Shown here piece after piece: positions 53,749 through 60,799 of a stretch of DNA of 64,000 nucleotides. The stretch is from an uncultured Bacteroidales bacterium. Lineage in GTDB: Bacteria; Bacteroidota; Bacteroidia; Bacteroidales; Paludibacteraceae. The stretch covers positions 62,001-126,000 of the forward strand of contig CADCCH010000005.1 in assembly GCA_902799875.1 (NCBI GenBank), written 5' to 3'. The notes beneath the pieces are model-generated. The model ran no database searches, was not told the origin of the DNA, and saw only the letters and a list, made by a program, of their open reading frames with translations. A program made the position numbers and the translations under genes. Numbering within the stretch: the first letter of the stretch is position 1; every line of letters begins with the position of its first letter.

Positions 53749-55293
53749 TGATTTGGGCTCCAAAGTCACCAAGGGTATAATCATCTCTTCAAGCGATATA
53801 CCGCCGTGTTGGAACGTATTGCGGTAGTACTGCGCATAGTAATTGAACTGGTTCGGGTACGCGAAGAAGTCCGCTCCGGAACAGAACGCATAACTGCTGC
53901 TCACATTCGGGCAAGGCAGTCCTACATGCTTGGGTTGGTCGATGGTAAACACATTCTTGGACGTCGTATTCAGCGCCTTACCCACTTTATAGCGGATATT
54001 GGTGTTCGTGTTCTTATCTGCCACAATCTGTACGGCATTCTTGACACGCGTCGTGCCGTGATCCGTGGTGAGCACCAAGGTATAACCCAATTCTGCTGCA
54101 CGGCGCAACAATTCATATGTCGGCGAGTGCTTAAACCAACTAAGTGTCAGACTCCGGTAAGCCGCTTCGTCATTCGCCAGTTCGCGCATCATCTTACTCT
54201 CTGTGCGCGAGTGACTGAGCATGTCGATAAAATTGAGTACCACGATATTGAGCGGCGTCTGCACTCCTTTCAGTTGGGCTATGACTCGCTCGCAGAAATC
54301 ACTCTCATTGATTTTCCAGTAATTGAAACTCTCCTTCCTGCGATAACGGTCGAGCAGCGTCTGCACCAGTTCTTTCTCATGCTGATTCTTACTCTCCTCA
54401 TCACCTTCCTCCACCCACAGATGCGGAAACATTTGTTGGATCTGTAGCGGCATCAGCCCGGCAAAGATAGCATTTCGGGCATACTGCGTGGCGGTCGGCA
54501 GAATAGAAGTATATTGCTCTTCGTGTGCTACCGAATAGAACTCACCGATAAGCGGTTGGATGGTTTTCCATTGGTCGTATCGGAAATTATCGATCACACA
54601 CAATAACACTTTTTCACCTTTGTCTAACAACGGAAAAACGGCATGCTTCATGACATTTGGAGACATAAGCGGTCGACCGCTAACCGCTAAACCTTCACCG
54701 CTAAACCACGAAACATAGTTTCGTCCTATCCATTTAGCAAACGCCGCATTAGCCTGCGTACGCTGGTCTTCGATCAGACTTCGCATGGACGAGTTCTCCA
54801 ACTCAATATCCCACTTACTGAGCGTGCGTTCGATGGCCTGCCACTCCTCTATCGTGCTGGCCGTGTCTATCATATAGGAGATATCGCTCCACTCCTGGCG
54901 GTAGTTCTGCTGCACCTGTTCGGTCACGATATCGCGGCTGTGTACATGCTTCTTCAAACACAAGAGAATCTGACTCGGATTAACGGGCTTAATCAGGTAA
55001 TCGGCTATCTTCTCACCTATCGCCTGCTCCATGATATGCTCCTCTTCGGACTTGGTAATCATCACCACCGGCACCTCCGGATGGAGACGCTTTATCTCCT
55101 GCAGCGTCTCCAAGCCACTCATGCCGGGCATGTTCTCGTCCAGAAACACAATATTCGGCACAGCTTTGGCAAGGGTATCTATTGCGTCCTCTCCGTTGCT
55201 GGCAGTTGCTACTTCATATCCTTTTCCTTTCAGGTAAATGATATACGGTTGCAACAAATCTATCTCATCGTCTATCCAAAGTATTTTACTCAT
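53743..55293 (-). CDS. porX: PorX: response regulator with PglZ effector domain
   Basis: 516 residues from the ATG at 55293. Receiver domain 1-120 with D8, D9, D52 (FLDENMPG), T80 and the Lys of YLIKP; then a helical linker and a PglZ/alkaline-phosphatase-fold domain (VIDNFRYDQW, TTDHGTTRVK). PorX controls type IX secretion genes in Porphyromonas and Flavobacterium. The porY kinase gene is not in this window. A heptad repeat tract lies in the coding region (54672-54706). Confidence 0.92.
   Translation of the reverse strand: MSKILWIDDEIDLLQPYIIYLKGKGYEVATASNGEDAIDTLAKAVPNIVFLDENMPGMSGLETLQEIKRLHPEVPVVMITKSEEEHIMEQAIGEKIADYLIKPVNPSQILLCLKKHVHSRDIVTEQVQQNYRQEWSDISYMIDTASTIEEWQAIERTLSKWDIELENSSMRSLIEDQRTQANAAFAKWIGRNYVSWFSGEGLAVSGRPLMSPNVMKHAVFPLLDKGEKVLLCVIDNFRYDQWKTIQPLIGEFYSVAHEEQYTSILPTATQYARNAIFAGLMPLQIQQMFPHLWVEEGDEESKNQHEKELVQTLLDRYRRKESFNYWKINESDFCERVIAQLKGVQTPLNIVVLNFIDMLSHSRTESKMMRELANDEAAYRSLTLSWFKHSPTYELLRRAAELGYTLVLTTDHGTTRVKNAVQIVADKNTNTNIRYKVGKALNTTSKNVFTIDQPKHVGLPCPNVSSSYAFCSGADFFAYPNQFNYYAQYYRNTFQHGGISLEEMIIPLVTLEPKSR
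54672..54706. repeat. 7-bp imperfect tandem repeat, 5 units, inside porX
   Basis: Plus strand GTCGACC, GCTAACC, GCTAAAC, CTTCACC, GCTAAAC. It codes for FSGEGLAVSGRP between the linker and the PglZ domain. Confidence 0.7.
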
Positions 55294-55306
55294 ATTGACT
55301 GCCAAA

Positions 55307-55600
55307 TTAAATGATTAATTTGGTATATACAAAAATTATGCCAACGATCGCTATTTGTGCGATCAGTATTGCCGGAATGCCGTATTGGAATTTCTTATGT
55401 TGCGTCTTGTGATGCCACGCTTTCATTCCCAACAAGGCACCTATACTGCCGCCAAACACAGCCCACCAAAGCAAAGTAGATTCCTCAATCCTCCATTTGG
55501 CACGCTTAGCTTTCCATTTATCGATGCCGTACAGAAAAAACGTCACGATATTGATAGCGACAAAATAAATCAAAACAATATAATACCAATTAACATACAA
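55307..55600 (-). CDS. DUF1294 membrane protein
   Basis: 97 residues if translation starts at TTG 55600, which lies eight bases after the promoter element at 55609-55616, the same spacing as in the rhomboid gene. A frame from 55639 (110 residues) would run through the promoter. YGIDKWKAKRAKWRIEESTLLWWAVFGGSIGALLGMKAWHHKTQHKKF is the DUF1294 signature; three membrane helices. Function is unknown. It lies 13 bases before porX and may be co-transcribed. Confidence 0.8.
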   Translation of the reverse strand: MYVNWYYIVLIYFVAINIVTFFLYGIDKWKAKRAKWRIEESTLLWWAVFGGSIGALLGMKAWHHKTQHKKFQYGIPAILIAQIAIVGIIFVYTKLII

Positions 55601-55608
55601 ATCGGCTG

Positions 55609-55616
55609 CAAAGGTA
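55609..55616 (-). promoter_or_regulatory. -7 promoter element of the DUF1294-porX unit
   Basis: Minus strand TACCTTTG inside the longest open frame, which argues for the later TTG start. Confidence 0.65.
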
Positions 55617-55712
55617 CTGCTTTTTTCTGACATACACAATCACTAAAATAGGTAATTATCACTGATCTCAAAAAGAATGCACCTGCTGTTGCTATGATTT
55701 TTTCTTTGCGGG

Positions 55713-56297
55713 TTATTTATACGTTGCGGTTTCGCTGATCGGCTTGCGGGAGAAATGATGGTCACTCGGTTTGGCATTCTCGGACGCATAGCCGCAAGGC
55801 ATCAGGAAAGACGGCTTGTGGTTAGCCGGTAACTCGAAAGCTGCAGCCACTTGAGCCGGATCGAACCATTTGACCCAACAAGTACCGAGACCGAGTTCGG
55901 TAGCTTCCATCATCATATGCGTACCGACGATCGAGCAATCCATATCGCCGGAATTAGTACCATCTTCTTTGGTCCAAACGAGGTCCGTGTCATAGCACAC
56001 GAGGAACACCACCGGGGCACCGTACGCACAGCGGGTCAGTTCATTGATCTTGGCAATAGCCTCGGGACTCTGCAGCACGTAGATATGTTGCGGTTGTACG
56101 TTCTTGGCGGTCGGAGCGAGACGTCCTGCTTCAAGAATCGAATCCAGTTTGGCCTGCTCTACGGGTGTTTGAGCGTACTCGCGTACCGCATAACGCTGAC
56201 GCGCTAAATCCATGAATGACTTGTTCTGTTGAACGGGTTGATTACTGCATGCCGCGAATAGCATCGCCGCTAATGCAAGGATGATTAGTTTTTTCAT
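55713..56297 (-). CDS. Nitroreductase-family lipoprotein
   Basis: 194 residues from the ATG at 56297, lipobox LFAAC (C17). The FMN-binding nitroreductase fold follows: RQRYAVREYAQTPV, AGRLAPTAKNVQPQ, GLGTCWVKWFDP and the C-terminal HHFSRKPISE. Most relatives are cytosolic; an exported lipoprotein form occurs in Bacteroidota. Substrate is unknown. The DUF3667 gene ends one base before the start. Confidence 0.88.
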   Translation of the reverse strand: MKKLIILALAAMLFAACSNQPVQQNKSFMDLARQRYAVREYAQTPVEQAKLDSILEAGRLAPTAKNVQPQHIYVLQSPEAIAKINELTRCAYGAPVVFLVCYDTDLVWTKEDGTNSGDMDCSIVGTHMMMEATELGLGTCWVKWFDPAQVAAAFELPANHKPSFLMPCGYASENAKPSDHHFSRKPISETATYK

Positions 56298-56298
56298 A

Positions 56299-57207
56299 TT
56301 ATTTTTTATTAATATCGGAAGTCTCGGTCGAGCAGACATAGAAGATATCCGTGGTTGCGTCTTCTTGGGTATGCGTATAGAGGTTATTTTGCCTCAACTC
56401 GCTAATCGTCAAGCTGATGACAATAAGTACAAATATCACCACAAAACTCATCACCGCGCTTACCACCAAACGCCATAATGTATCCCAATAACCGTAACCG
56501 AAGAGTTGCTTGTAGATAATGTACATATACGCGTAACTAAGCGTTACCGCCAGGGTGGTTGATTCGGCAAAAATAGAATCGAACAAAAACGATAATATCG
56601 CTACGTACACCTGCACAAAGAATCCCTCCGGAATCGTATGATGCGGGTAGCGGGGCGCGTTGCGGAACAACCACCACGTCGGCAGTATGAAGAAACAACC
56701 GGAGAGCAAGGCATTGATATTTTCATGATTCTGCAACCAAGTCATTGCAAAGTCCAAATACCGGAATCCGGTGACCACAGGTTCTTTCACAGGCGCAGGG
56801 AAGAAAAACTGAACTACCGCTATGATAGCCGCTAATATAAACAGCAGTTTGACCGGCGGATAACTAACCTGCCGCTTACCGCTGATGTAATCGCGCACCA
56901 GATATCCGGGACGCCAAAGCATTTGCCAGAGGGTATAGATACCCGACCGTGATTCGATGCCCCATAACTGCCCTATTCCCTCCCACAGGGTGAGCCAACC
57001 GATACGACCGTGGCGGGCGGCCTGGGAACATACCGGACAATAATTGCCCTTGAAGGTATGCCCACAGTTATTACATACATGCTCGGTCTCATCCATCCGA
57101 TAGGTCCTCGGATTTTCCTGCCAGGCCCTGAACGCCCGCCATCGGTCTGCCAGCCGTTTGCGCAGTCTGCCCATGTATGGGCTCGTCTTATCTGTTTTGA
57201 TTTTCAT
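56299..57207 (-). CDS. DUF3667 membrane protein with zinc ribbon
   Basis: 302 residues from the ATG at 57207. A zinc ribbon CNNCGHTFKGNYCPVC lies near residue 45, followed by GRIGWLTLWEGIGQLWGIESRSGIYTLWQMLWRPGYLVRDYISGKRQVSYPPVKLLF, the DUF3667 hallmark, then four or five membrane helices. Function unknown. It precedes the nitroreductase lipoprotein gene by one base. Confidence 0.85.
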   Translation of the reverse strand: MKIKTDKTSPYMGRLRKRLADRWRAFRAWQENPRTYRMDETEHVCNNCGHTFKGNYCPVCSQAARHGRIGWLTLWEGIGQLWGIESRSGIYTLWQMLWRPGYLVRDYISGKRQVSYPPVKLLFILAAIIAVVQFFFPAPVKEPVVTGFRYLDFAMTWLQNHENINALLSGCFFILPTWWLFRNAPRYPHHTIPEGFFVQVYVAILSFLFDSIFAESTTLAVTLSYAYMYIIYKQLFGYGYWDTLWRLVVSAVMSFVVIFVLIVISLTISELRQNNLYTHTQEDATTDIFYVCSTETSDINKK

Positions 57208-57246
57208 TATTTTACACACATTATTCGATTTTCACTGCTCTGTTGT

Positions 57247-57483
57247 TTACATTACTTGCTGTTTGAAGGCTTTAGGGCTCAGGCCTGTCCTGCGTTTGAA
57301 GAAAGTACCGAAATGGGATTGGTTTTGGAAGCCGAGTCGGTCGGAGATTTGTTGGATAGAAAGTGAAGTAGAGGACAAAAGGGACTTGGCTTGACGCGTT
57401 AAGGCCTCGTCGATATCAAGGATACGTGCGGTCTCGTAGCCCATTCCGCTACTGGCCCCTGTAATAAGAATAACTTTTTGCAT
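57247..57483 (-). pseudogene. Chimeric fossil: SDR start fused to AraC C-terminal DNA-binding domain
   Basis: 78 codons in one frame. Residues 1-22 ([22 protein letters not shown]) are the NAD-binding start of a short-chain dehydrogenase. From residue 23 the sequence ([54 protein letters not shown]) is the second helix-turn-helix of an AraC regulator. The two parts make no sense as one protein and indicate a deletion joining two neighbouring genes. The promoter at 57513-57520 is intact, so the short product could still be made. Confidence 0.8.
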
Positions 57484-57512
57484 TATTTCATTGTATTTGC
57501 GCTATTTCAGCG

Positions 57513-57520
57513 CAAAGGTA
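57513..57520 (-). promoter_or_regulatory. -7 promoter element of the chimeric gene
   Basis: Minus strand TACCTTTG, about 30 bases before the ATG. Confidence 0.68.
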
Positions 57521-57521
57521 C

Positions 57522-57557
57522 AAAAAAAATCCCATATATACAAGAATATACGGGATT
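57522..57557 (-). terminator. Intrinsic terminator of the DUF4491 gene
   Basis: Stem AATCCC-ATATAT / ATATAC-GGGATT (57528-57557, one mismatch), with eight T on the minus strand and seven on the plus strand. Confidence 0.8.
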
Positions 57558-57577
57558 TTTTTGCTTTTGCAGCCATT

Positions 57578-57871
57578 TTAGTATTCGTTTTTGCGTTTGG
57601 GGTTCATGGGAAACCATCCTTTTCGGACACGTTCACGCTGATGAAAAACCTCGCCGATACCCCATAAAGAAGAGAAAGCAAAGATACCCAAGAAGATGGA
57701 CAGATATGTGTTCTCCACGAACAACGAGCCGCCGGCTGTCAGAAGTCCGACGATGAGAAATGCCCACCAGGATTTGACACCGAAATAGTACTCTGCCTTG
57801 ATGACCAGCGGATGAAAAAGTCCGATACACAGGAACGCGCCTGCGCCCAAAAGAATTCCTTCGAAGTTCAT
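57578..57871 (-). CDS. DUF4491 membrane protein
   Basis: 97 residues from the ATG at 57871. Three membrane helices and the family pattern GIFHPxVIKxEYYFG...WW, seen as GLFHPLVIKAEYYFGVKSWW, with a C-terminal RERVRKGWFPMNPKRK. Restricted to Bacteroidota and relatives; function unknown. The upstream 57886 start lies in the AAATG repeat. Confidence 0.85.
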   Translation of the reverse strand: MNFEGILLGAGAFLCIGLFHPLVIKAEYYFGVKSWWAFLIVGLLTAGGSLFVENTYLSIFLGIFAFSSLWGIGEVFHQRERVRKGWFPMNPKRKNEY

Positions 57872-57876
57872 AAAAA

Positions 57877-57926
57877 CATTTACCATTTAGTCATTTACCA
57901 TTTATTTAGTCATTTAGACATTTAGT
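57877..57926. repeat. 7/8-bp CATTTA repeat before the DUF4491 gene
   Basis: CATTTAC, CATTTAGT, CATTTAC, CATTTATTTAGT, CATTTAGA, CATTTAGT in line. It is the complement of the AAATG words of the rnf gaps, and includes the stop codon of the 57922 gene. Confidence 0.75.
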
Positions 57927-58572
57927 GGCAGAACATAAAACCAAAATAGAGGCGTGGGCCGGTTGGTAGACATAATTCGCTTTTATGGAAGGCCAACATC
58001 CAATCGAGACGGAAGGTGATATGTACCTTGCGCGTGAGACAATAATCGCAACCGACGTACGGCGTGACATAGAAGAACGATTGCTTATGAAAGGTGCTGT
58101 TCTGATCCCGTTCCCAGCTGTTTTGATCGCCTTCCAGGATATACAGCCCTTTCAGCGAACCGCCTCCGATGACTCCGCCGATATAGGGCCAGGCTTTGTC
58201 CAATCGCCAACAGCAATCGGCCAACACACCTCCACAACCGACCCGCACATAACTGCCATTTTTCAGCACATCCCTACAATCGGTCATAGCGCTTGGCATC
58301 GTACTTACAAAACCTTCAAAACCCGTGCGCAGATGTTTCCACAAATGCACACGCAACGCGCCGCCGATACCGAATAGCGCACCTTGCGGAGAGCACGAAC
58401 GACCATCTGCGGTCTTGGGAGCATTACCGTCCTGACCGAATAAATAGCCGGTATGCAGCATCATTCCGCCGGAGAACCCCTGATAGACCTTGTTCTTCGC
58501 GATTCCTTCGCTCACCTGCGCACACATCCCGCACGCAAACAATAAACATATAAATAGTACCCTTATTCGCAT
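57922..58572 (-). CDS. Exported barrel-like protein, unknown function
   Basis: 216 residues. Signal peptide ending near CAQ. The rest is rich in Gly and aromatic residues in alternating strands (GFSGGMMLHTGYLFG, AWPYIGGVIGGGSLKGLYIL) and ends PRLYFGFMFCH, typical of a small outer-membrane barrel, though the final residue is His rather than Phe. Many Cys residues are present, unusual for a barrel. I do not recognise the family. Confidence 0.6.
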   Translation of the reverse strand: MRIRVLFICLLFACGMCAQVSEGIAKNKVYQGFSGGMMLHTGYLFGQDGNAPKTADGRSCSPQGALFGIGGALRVHLWKHLRTGFEGFVSTMPSAMTDCRDVLKNGSYVRVGCGGVLADCCWRLDKAWPYIGGVIGGGSLKGLYILEGDQNSWERDQNSTFHKQSFFYVTPYVGCDYCLTRKVHITFRLDWMLAFHKSELCLPTGPRLYFGFMFCH

Positions 58573-58625
58573 CGTGTCATGTACTTTTTCACAAACAACC
58601 TGCTACCACGAGAGCCGGCCCAAGA

Positions 58626-58641
58626 CCGGATCAAAATCCGG
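58626..58641 (-). promoter_or_regulatory. Hairpin in the leader of the barrel-like protein gene
   Basis: Minus strand CCGGAT-TTTG-ATCCGG, a perfect 6-bp stem a few bases after the -7 element. Confidence 0.45.
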
Positions 58642-58644
58642 CGG

Positions 58645-58652
58645 CAAAGGTA
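58645..58652 (-). promoter_or_regulatory. -7 promoter element of the barrel-like protein gene
   Basis: Minus strand TACCTTTG, leaving a leader of about 70 bases. Confidence 0.65.
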
Positions 58653-58685
58653 CTGCTTTTTTCTTAAACCTCGCTTAAGATTTTC

Positions 58686-59300
58686 TTAAGAAACATCAAA
58701 ATCACTATAAATAGGGATACGCAACTCGTTGATAGTGCCGTTTACGTCCAGACAGAGGATGAAATTCTTCATAGTTAATTGGGATGTTAAGCGAAGGACA
58801 CCCGGTTGTGCGCTTGGCAACAAGGCCGTTAACACACTGTCCAACATCTGCCTCAAGGCGTTCGGTTCGATCGTGATCTCGTTCACAAAGGGCGTTAGAT
58901 GTATTTGTGCAACAAGTCCTTTCGCACTAATCTCCGTTTCGCGGCTACGCAGCCAATCCGTCAGAAATGCTTGTAAGTCAATAGTATAGTGCGTCACATT
59001 CTGCTCAACATGGAATATAAAACCTATTCCACGAATAGTCTCTATCGGTTCTTTCTTCGTCCAACCTAACTTGCGCCGCAAGGCATTGAGATGTACGTCG
59101 ATGGTACCGGTATCGTACTGGAAGCGGTCTCCCCACACATGGTCTAATACCATCTGCCGTGTGCAGATCCGATTCGGGTGCGCCGAAAGAAACTCCAACA
59201 AGCCATACTCCAGTCCGGTCAGATGAACCGCTTGTCCGTGTTTGCGAACACTCCTCTGTTCGCGGTCAATCTCTATTTGGTTGGTAATGTTGAGGTACAT
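58686..59300 (-). CDS. OmpR-type winged helix fused to a degenerate histidine-kinase-like ATPase fold
   Basis: 204 residues. Residues 1-100 are an OmpR/PhoB DNA-binding domain (HLTGLEYGLLEFLSAHPNRICTRQMVLDHVWGD, TIDVHLNALRRKLG, IETIRGIGFIF) with no receiver before it. From ~108 the sequence (IDLQAFLTDWL, PNALRQMLDSVLTALL, GVLRLTSQLTMKNFILCLDVNG) follows the HATPase pattern of histidine kinases, but the N-box Asn residues are Ser and Ala and the G1 DxGxG is DVNG. It therefore looks unable to bind ATP. The gene starts three bases after the MBL gene upstream. Confidence 0.7.
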   Translation of the reverse strand: MYLNITNQIEIDREQRSVRKHGQAVHLTGLEYGLLEFLSAHPNRICTRQMVLDHVWGDRFQYDTGTIDVHLNALRRKLGWTKKEPIETIRGIGFIFHVEQNVTHYTIDLQAFLTDWLRSRETEISAKGLVAQIHLTPFVNEITIEPNALRQMLDSVLTALLPSAQPGVLRLTSQLTMKNFILCLDVNGTINELRIPIYSDFDVS

Positions 59301-59303
59301 GGG

Positions 59304-60380
59304 TTAATAATTTACTACTGTACCTATCGGAGCGTCCAACAGGTGAATATTGTGTTTGATTGCGATGTCGTGTGCCACGGTGGACGGTTCGGACCATGGA
59401 TGGACGGAAAGGGCAAACTTGTTATGGTGGACGGTGAAGACCTGCTTAGTTTGAAGGTCAAGGATTACCTTTTCAAGGTCTTCCGGTGTGGTGTGGATAT
59501 ATTTCCAATTAGCGTTGTATTGCCCATTCTCTAAAAGCGCCAAGTCAACCGCTCCGAAGCGTTCATGTATTTCCGCAAAACGTTTGTCGTAACCTCCGTC
59601 GCCGCCAATATAGACCTTACGTCCACCGTCTTCCACCATGAACGATGCCCAGAGTGTCTGATTACGTTTGCCCAAAAGACGATTACTAAAATGACGACTT
59701 GGCAGACAAGTAATTCTGATAGCTGAAGGCTGACAGTTGATAGCTAAATCTTCGAACCAATCGAGTTCGTAGATTTGTTCCTCCTTATACCCCCAATAGC
59801 GCAGATAATCGTCGATACCGAGAGGACAAACAACCTGTTTCACGCGCTCACGGATGTCACGCAAGGTCGCATACTCCATATGATCCCAATGCTCGTGCGT
59901 GATGATGAGCACATCGATATCCGACAGGTCTTCCGGTCGATATATGTCCGTGCCCGGAAAGGCTTTCAGCATCATCGACGACGGCCATTCCGGTTTGAGT
60001 ACCGGGTCAACCAAGTACCGCTTGCCGTTCAAACAGAACAGGTACGACGAATGTCCGAACCATACGAGCCAATCGCTATCGATAGGCAGGTTCTTGAGGT
60101 CTGTTTTGACCGCAGGTATCGGTTGTTGCGGCACACGCAGCGTGTCTTTGTCTGTCAGAAAACGCCATAATGTACCCCTCGTGCTTGCGGAGTCCCCTGT
60201 GAATTGCGGAGTCGGCACCTGGTTCTGGAACATCCCGTCTCTGTAGTTCGGTGATGCCTCAATACGCTCCTTTGATACATGTCTCCACAGCCCGAAAGCA
60301 GGATGTGACAACACAGCCAACCCTGCTCCTACAAGCAGTACGATGATGCCTAATATGACCATAAGAACTTTCATTTTCAT
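59304..60380 (-). CDS. MBL-fold metallohydrolase (UlaG / NAPE-PLD-like)
   Basis: 358 residues. N-terminal membrane helix (4-26), metallo-beta-lactamase site H162-x-H164-x-D166-H167 (THEHWDHMEY), and LPSRHFSNR, YIGGDGGY and HHNKFAL later. This is the UlaG/NAPE-PLD-like branch, with the catalytic domain probably outside the membrane. Substrate unknown. A heptad repeat tract lies at 59715-59749. Confidence 0.88.
   Translation of the reverse strand: MKMKVLMVILGIIVLLVGAGLAVLSHPAFGLWRHVSKERIEASPNYRDGMFQNQVPTPQFTGDSASTRGTLWRFLTDKDTLRVPQQPIPAVKTDLKNLPIDSDWLVWFGHSSYLFCLNGKRYLVDPVLKPEWPSSMMLKAFPGTDIYRPEDLSDIDVLIITHEHWDHMEYATLRDIRERVKQVVCPLGIDDYLRYWGYKEEQIYELDWFEDLAINCQPSAIRITCLPSRHFSNRLLGKRNQTLWASFMVEDGGRKVYIGGDGGYDKRFAEIHERFGAVDLALLENGQYNANWKYIHTTPEDLEKVILDLQTKQVFTVHHNKFALSVHPWSEPSTVAHDIAIKHNIHLLDAPIGTVVNY
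59715..59749. repeat. 7-bp imperfect tandem repeat, 5 units, inside the MBL gene
   Basis: TCTGATA, GCTGAAG, GCTGACA, GTTGATA, GCTAAAT. It codes for the stretch AINCQPSAIRI. Confidence 0.75.
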
Positions 60381-60451
60381 TTCTTCTTTACTATAGTGCG
60401 TAATTCAACTACGCGGTCATACACAAACAGCAGTAATCCTAAATATCAGGG

Positions 60452-60799
60452 TTATTCTGCTCTTTGTAATGCGGCGCGACCAATGTCGGTCATCAGACCG
60501 CGGGACTCCAAGTCGGCACAACGCTGTTTATTCAGTTCTGTCCAATGGCTGCGTTTCTGTCGTGGCGACAATCGTTGAGCCAATCGTCCGTCCGGCAGAC
60601 GTTTGAGGGTTGAATCAATCCATCCGAAACAAAGCGATTCTTCCACCACATCGAGATATGGCAGACACACACCTTCGGGTTTTTTCTTGCCGCGGTACAT
60701 AGCAATCCAGCAGCATTTTGCTGATGCCGCATTAAGTTCGAACCACTTTCTGAGTTGTCCACGCTCGTTATATTCCAGCAGATCAACTATTTCCATCCT
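60452..60799 (-). CDS. YdeI-family protein, shortened
   Basis: 115 residues from the ATG at 60799. FELNAASAKCCWIAMYRGKKKPEGVCLPYLDVVEESLCFGWIDSTLKRLPDGRLAQRLSPRQKRSHWTELNKQR matches YdeI/OmpD-associated proteins, which are usually ~190 residues. The frame stops in ALQRAE, where relatives continue with about 75 further residues, so it may be a truncated gene. The start overlaps the GH43 stop by 13 bases. Confidence 0.75.
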   Translation of the reverse strand, partial: RMEIVDLLEYNERGQLRKWFELNAASAKCCWIAMYRGKKKPEGVCLPYLDVVEESLCFGWIDSTLKRLPDGRLAQRLSPRQKRSHWTELNKQRCADLESRGLMTDIGRAALQRAE

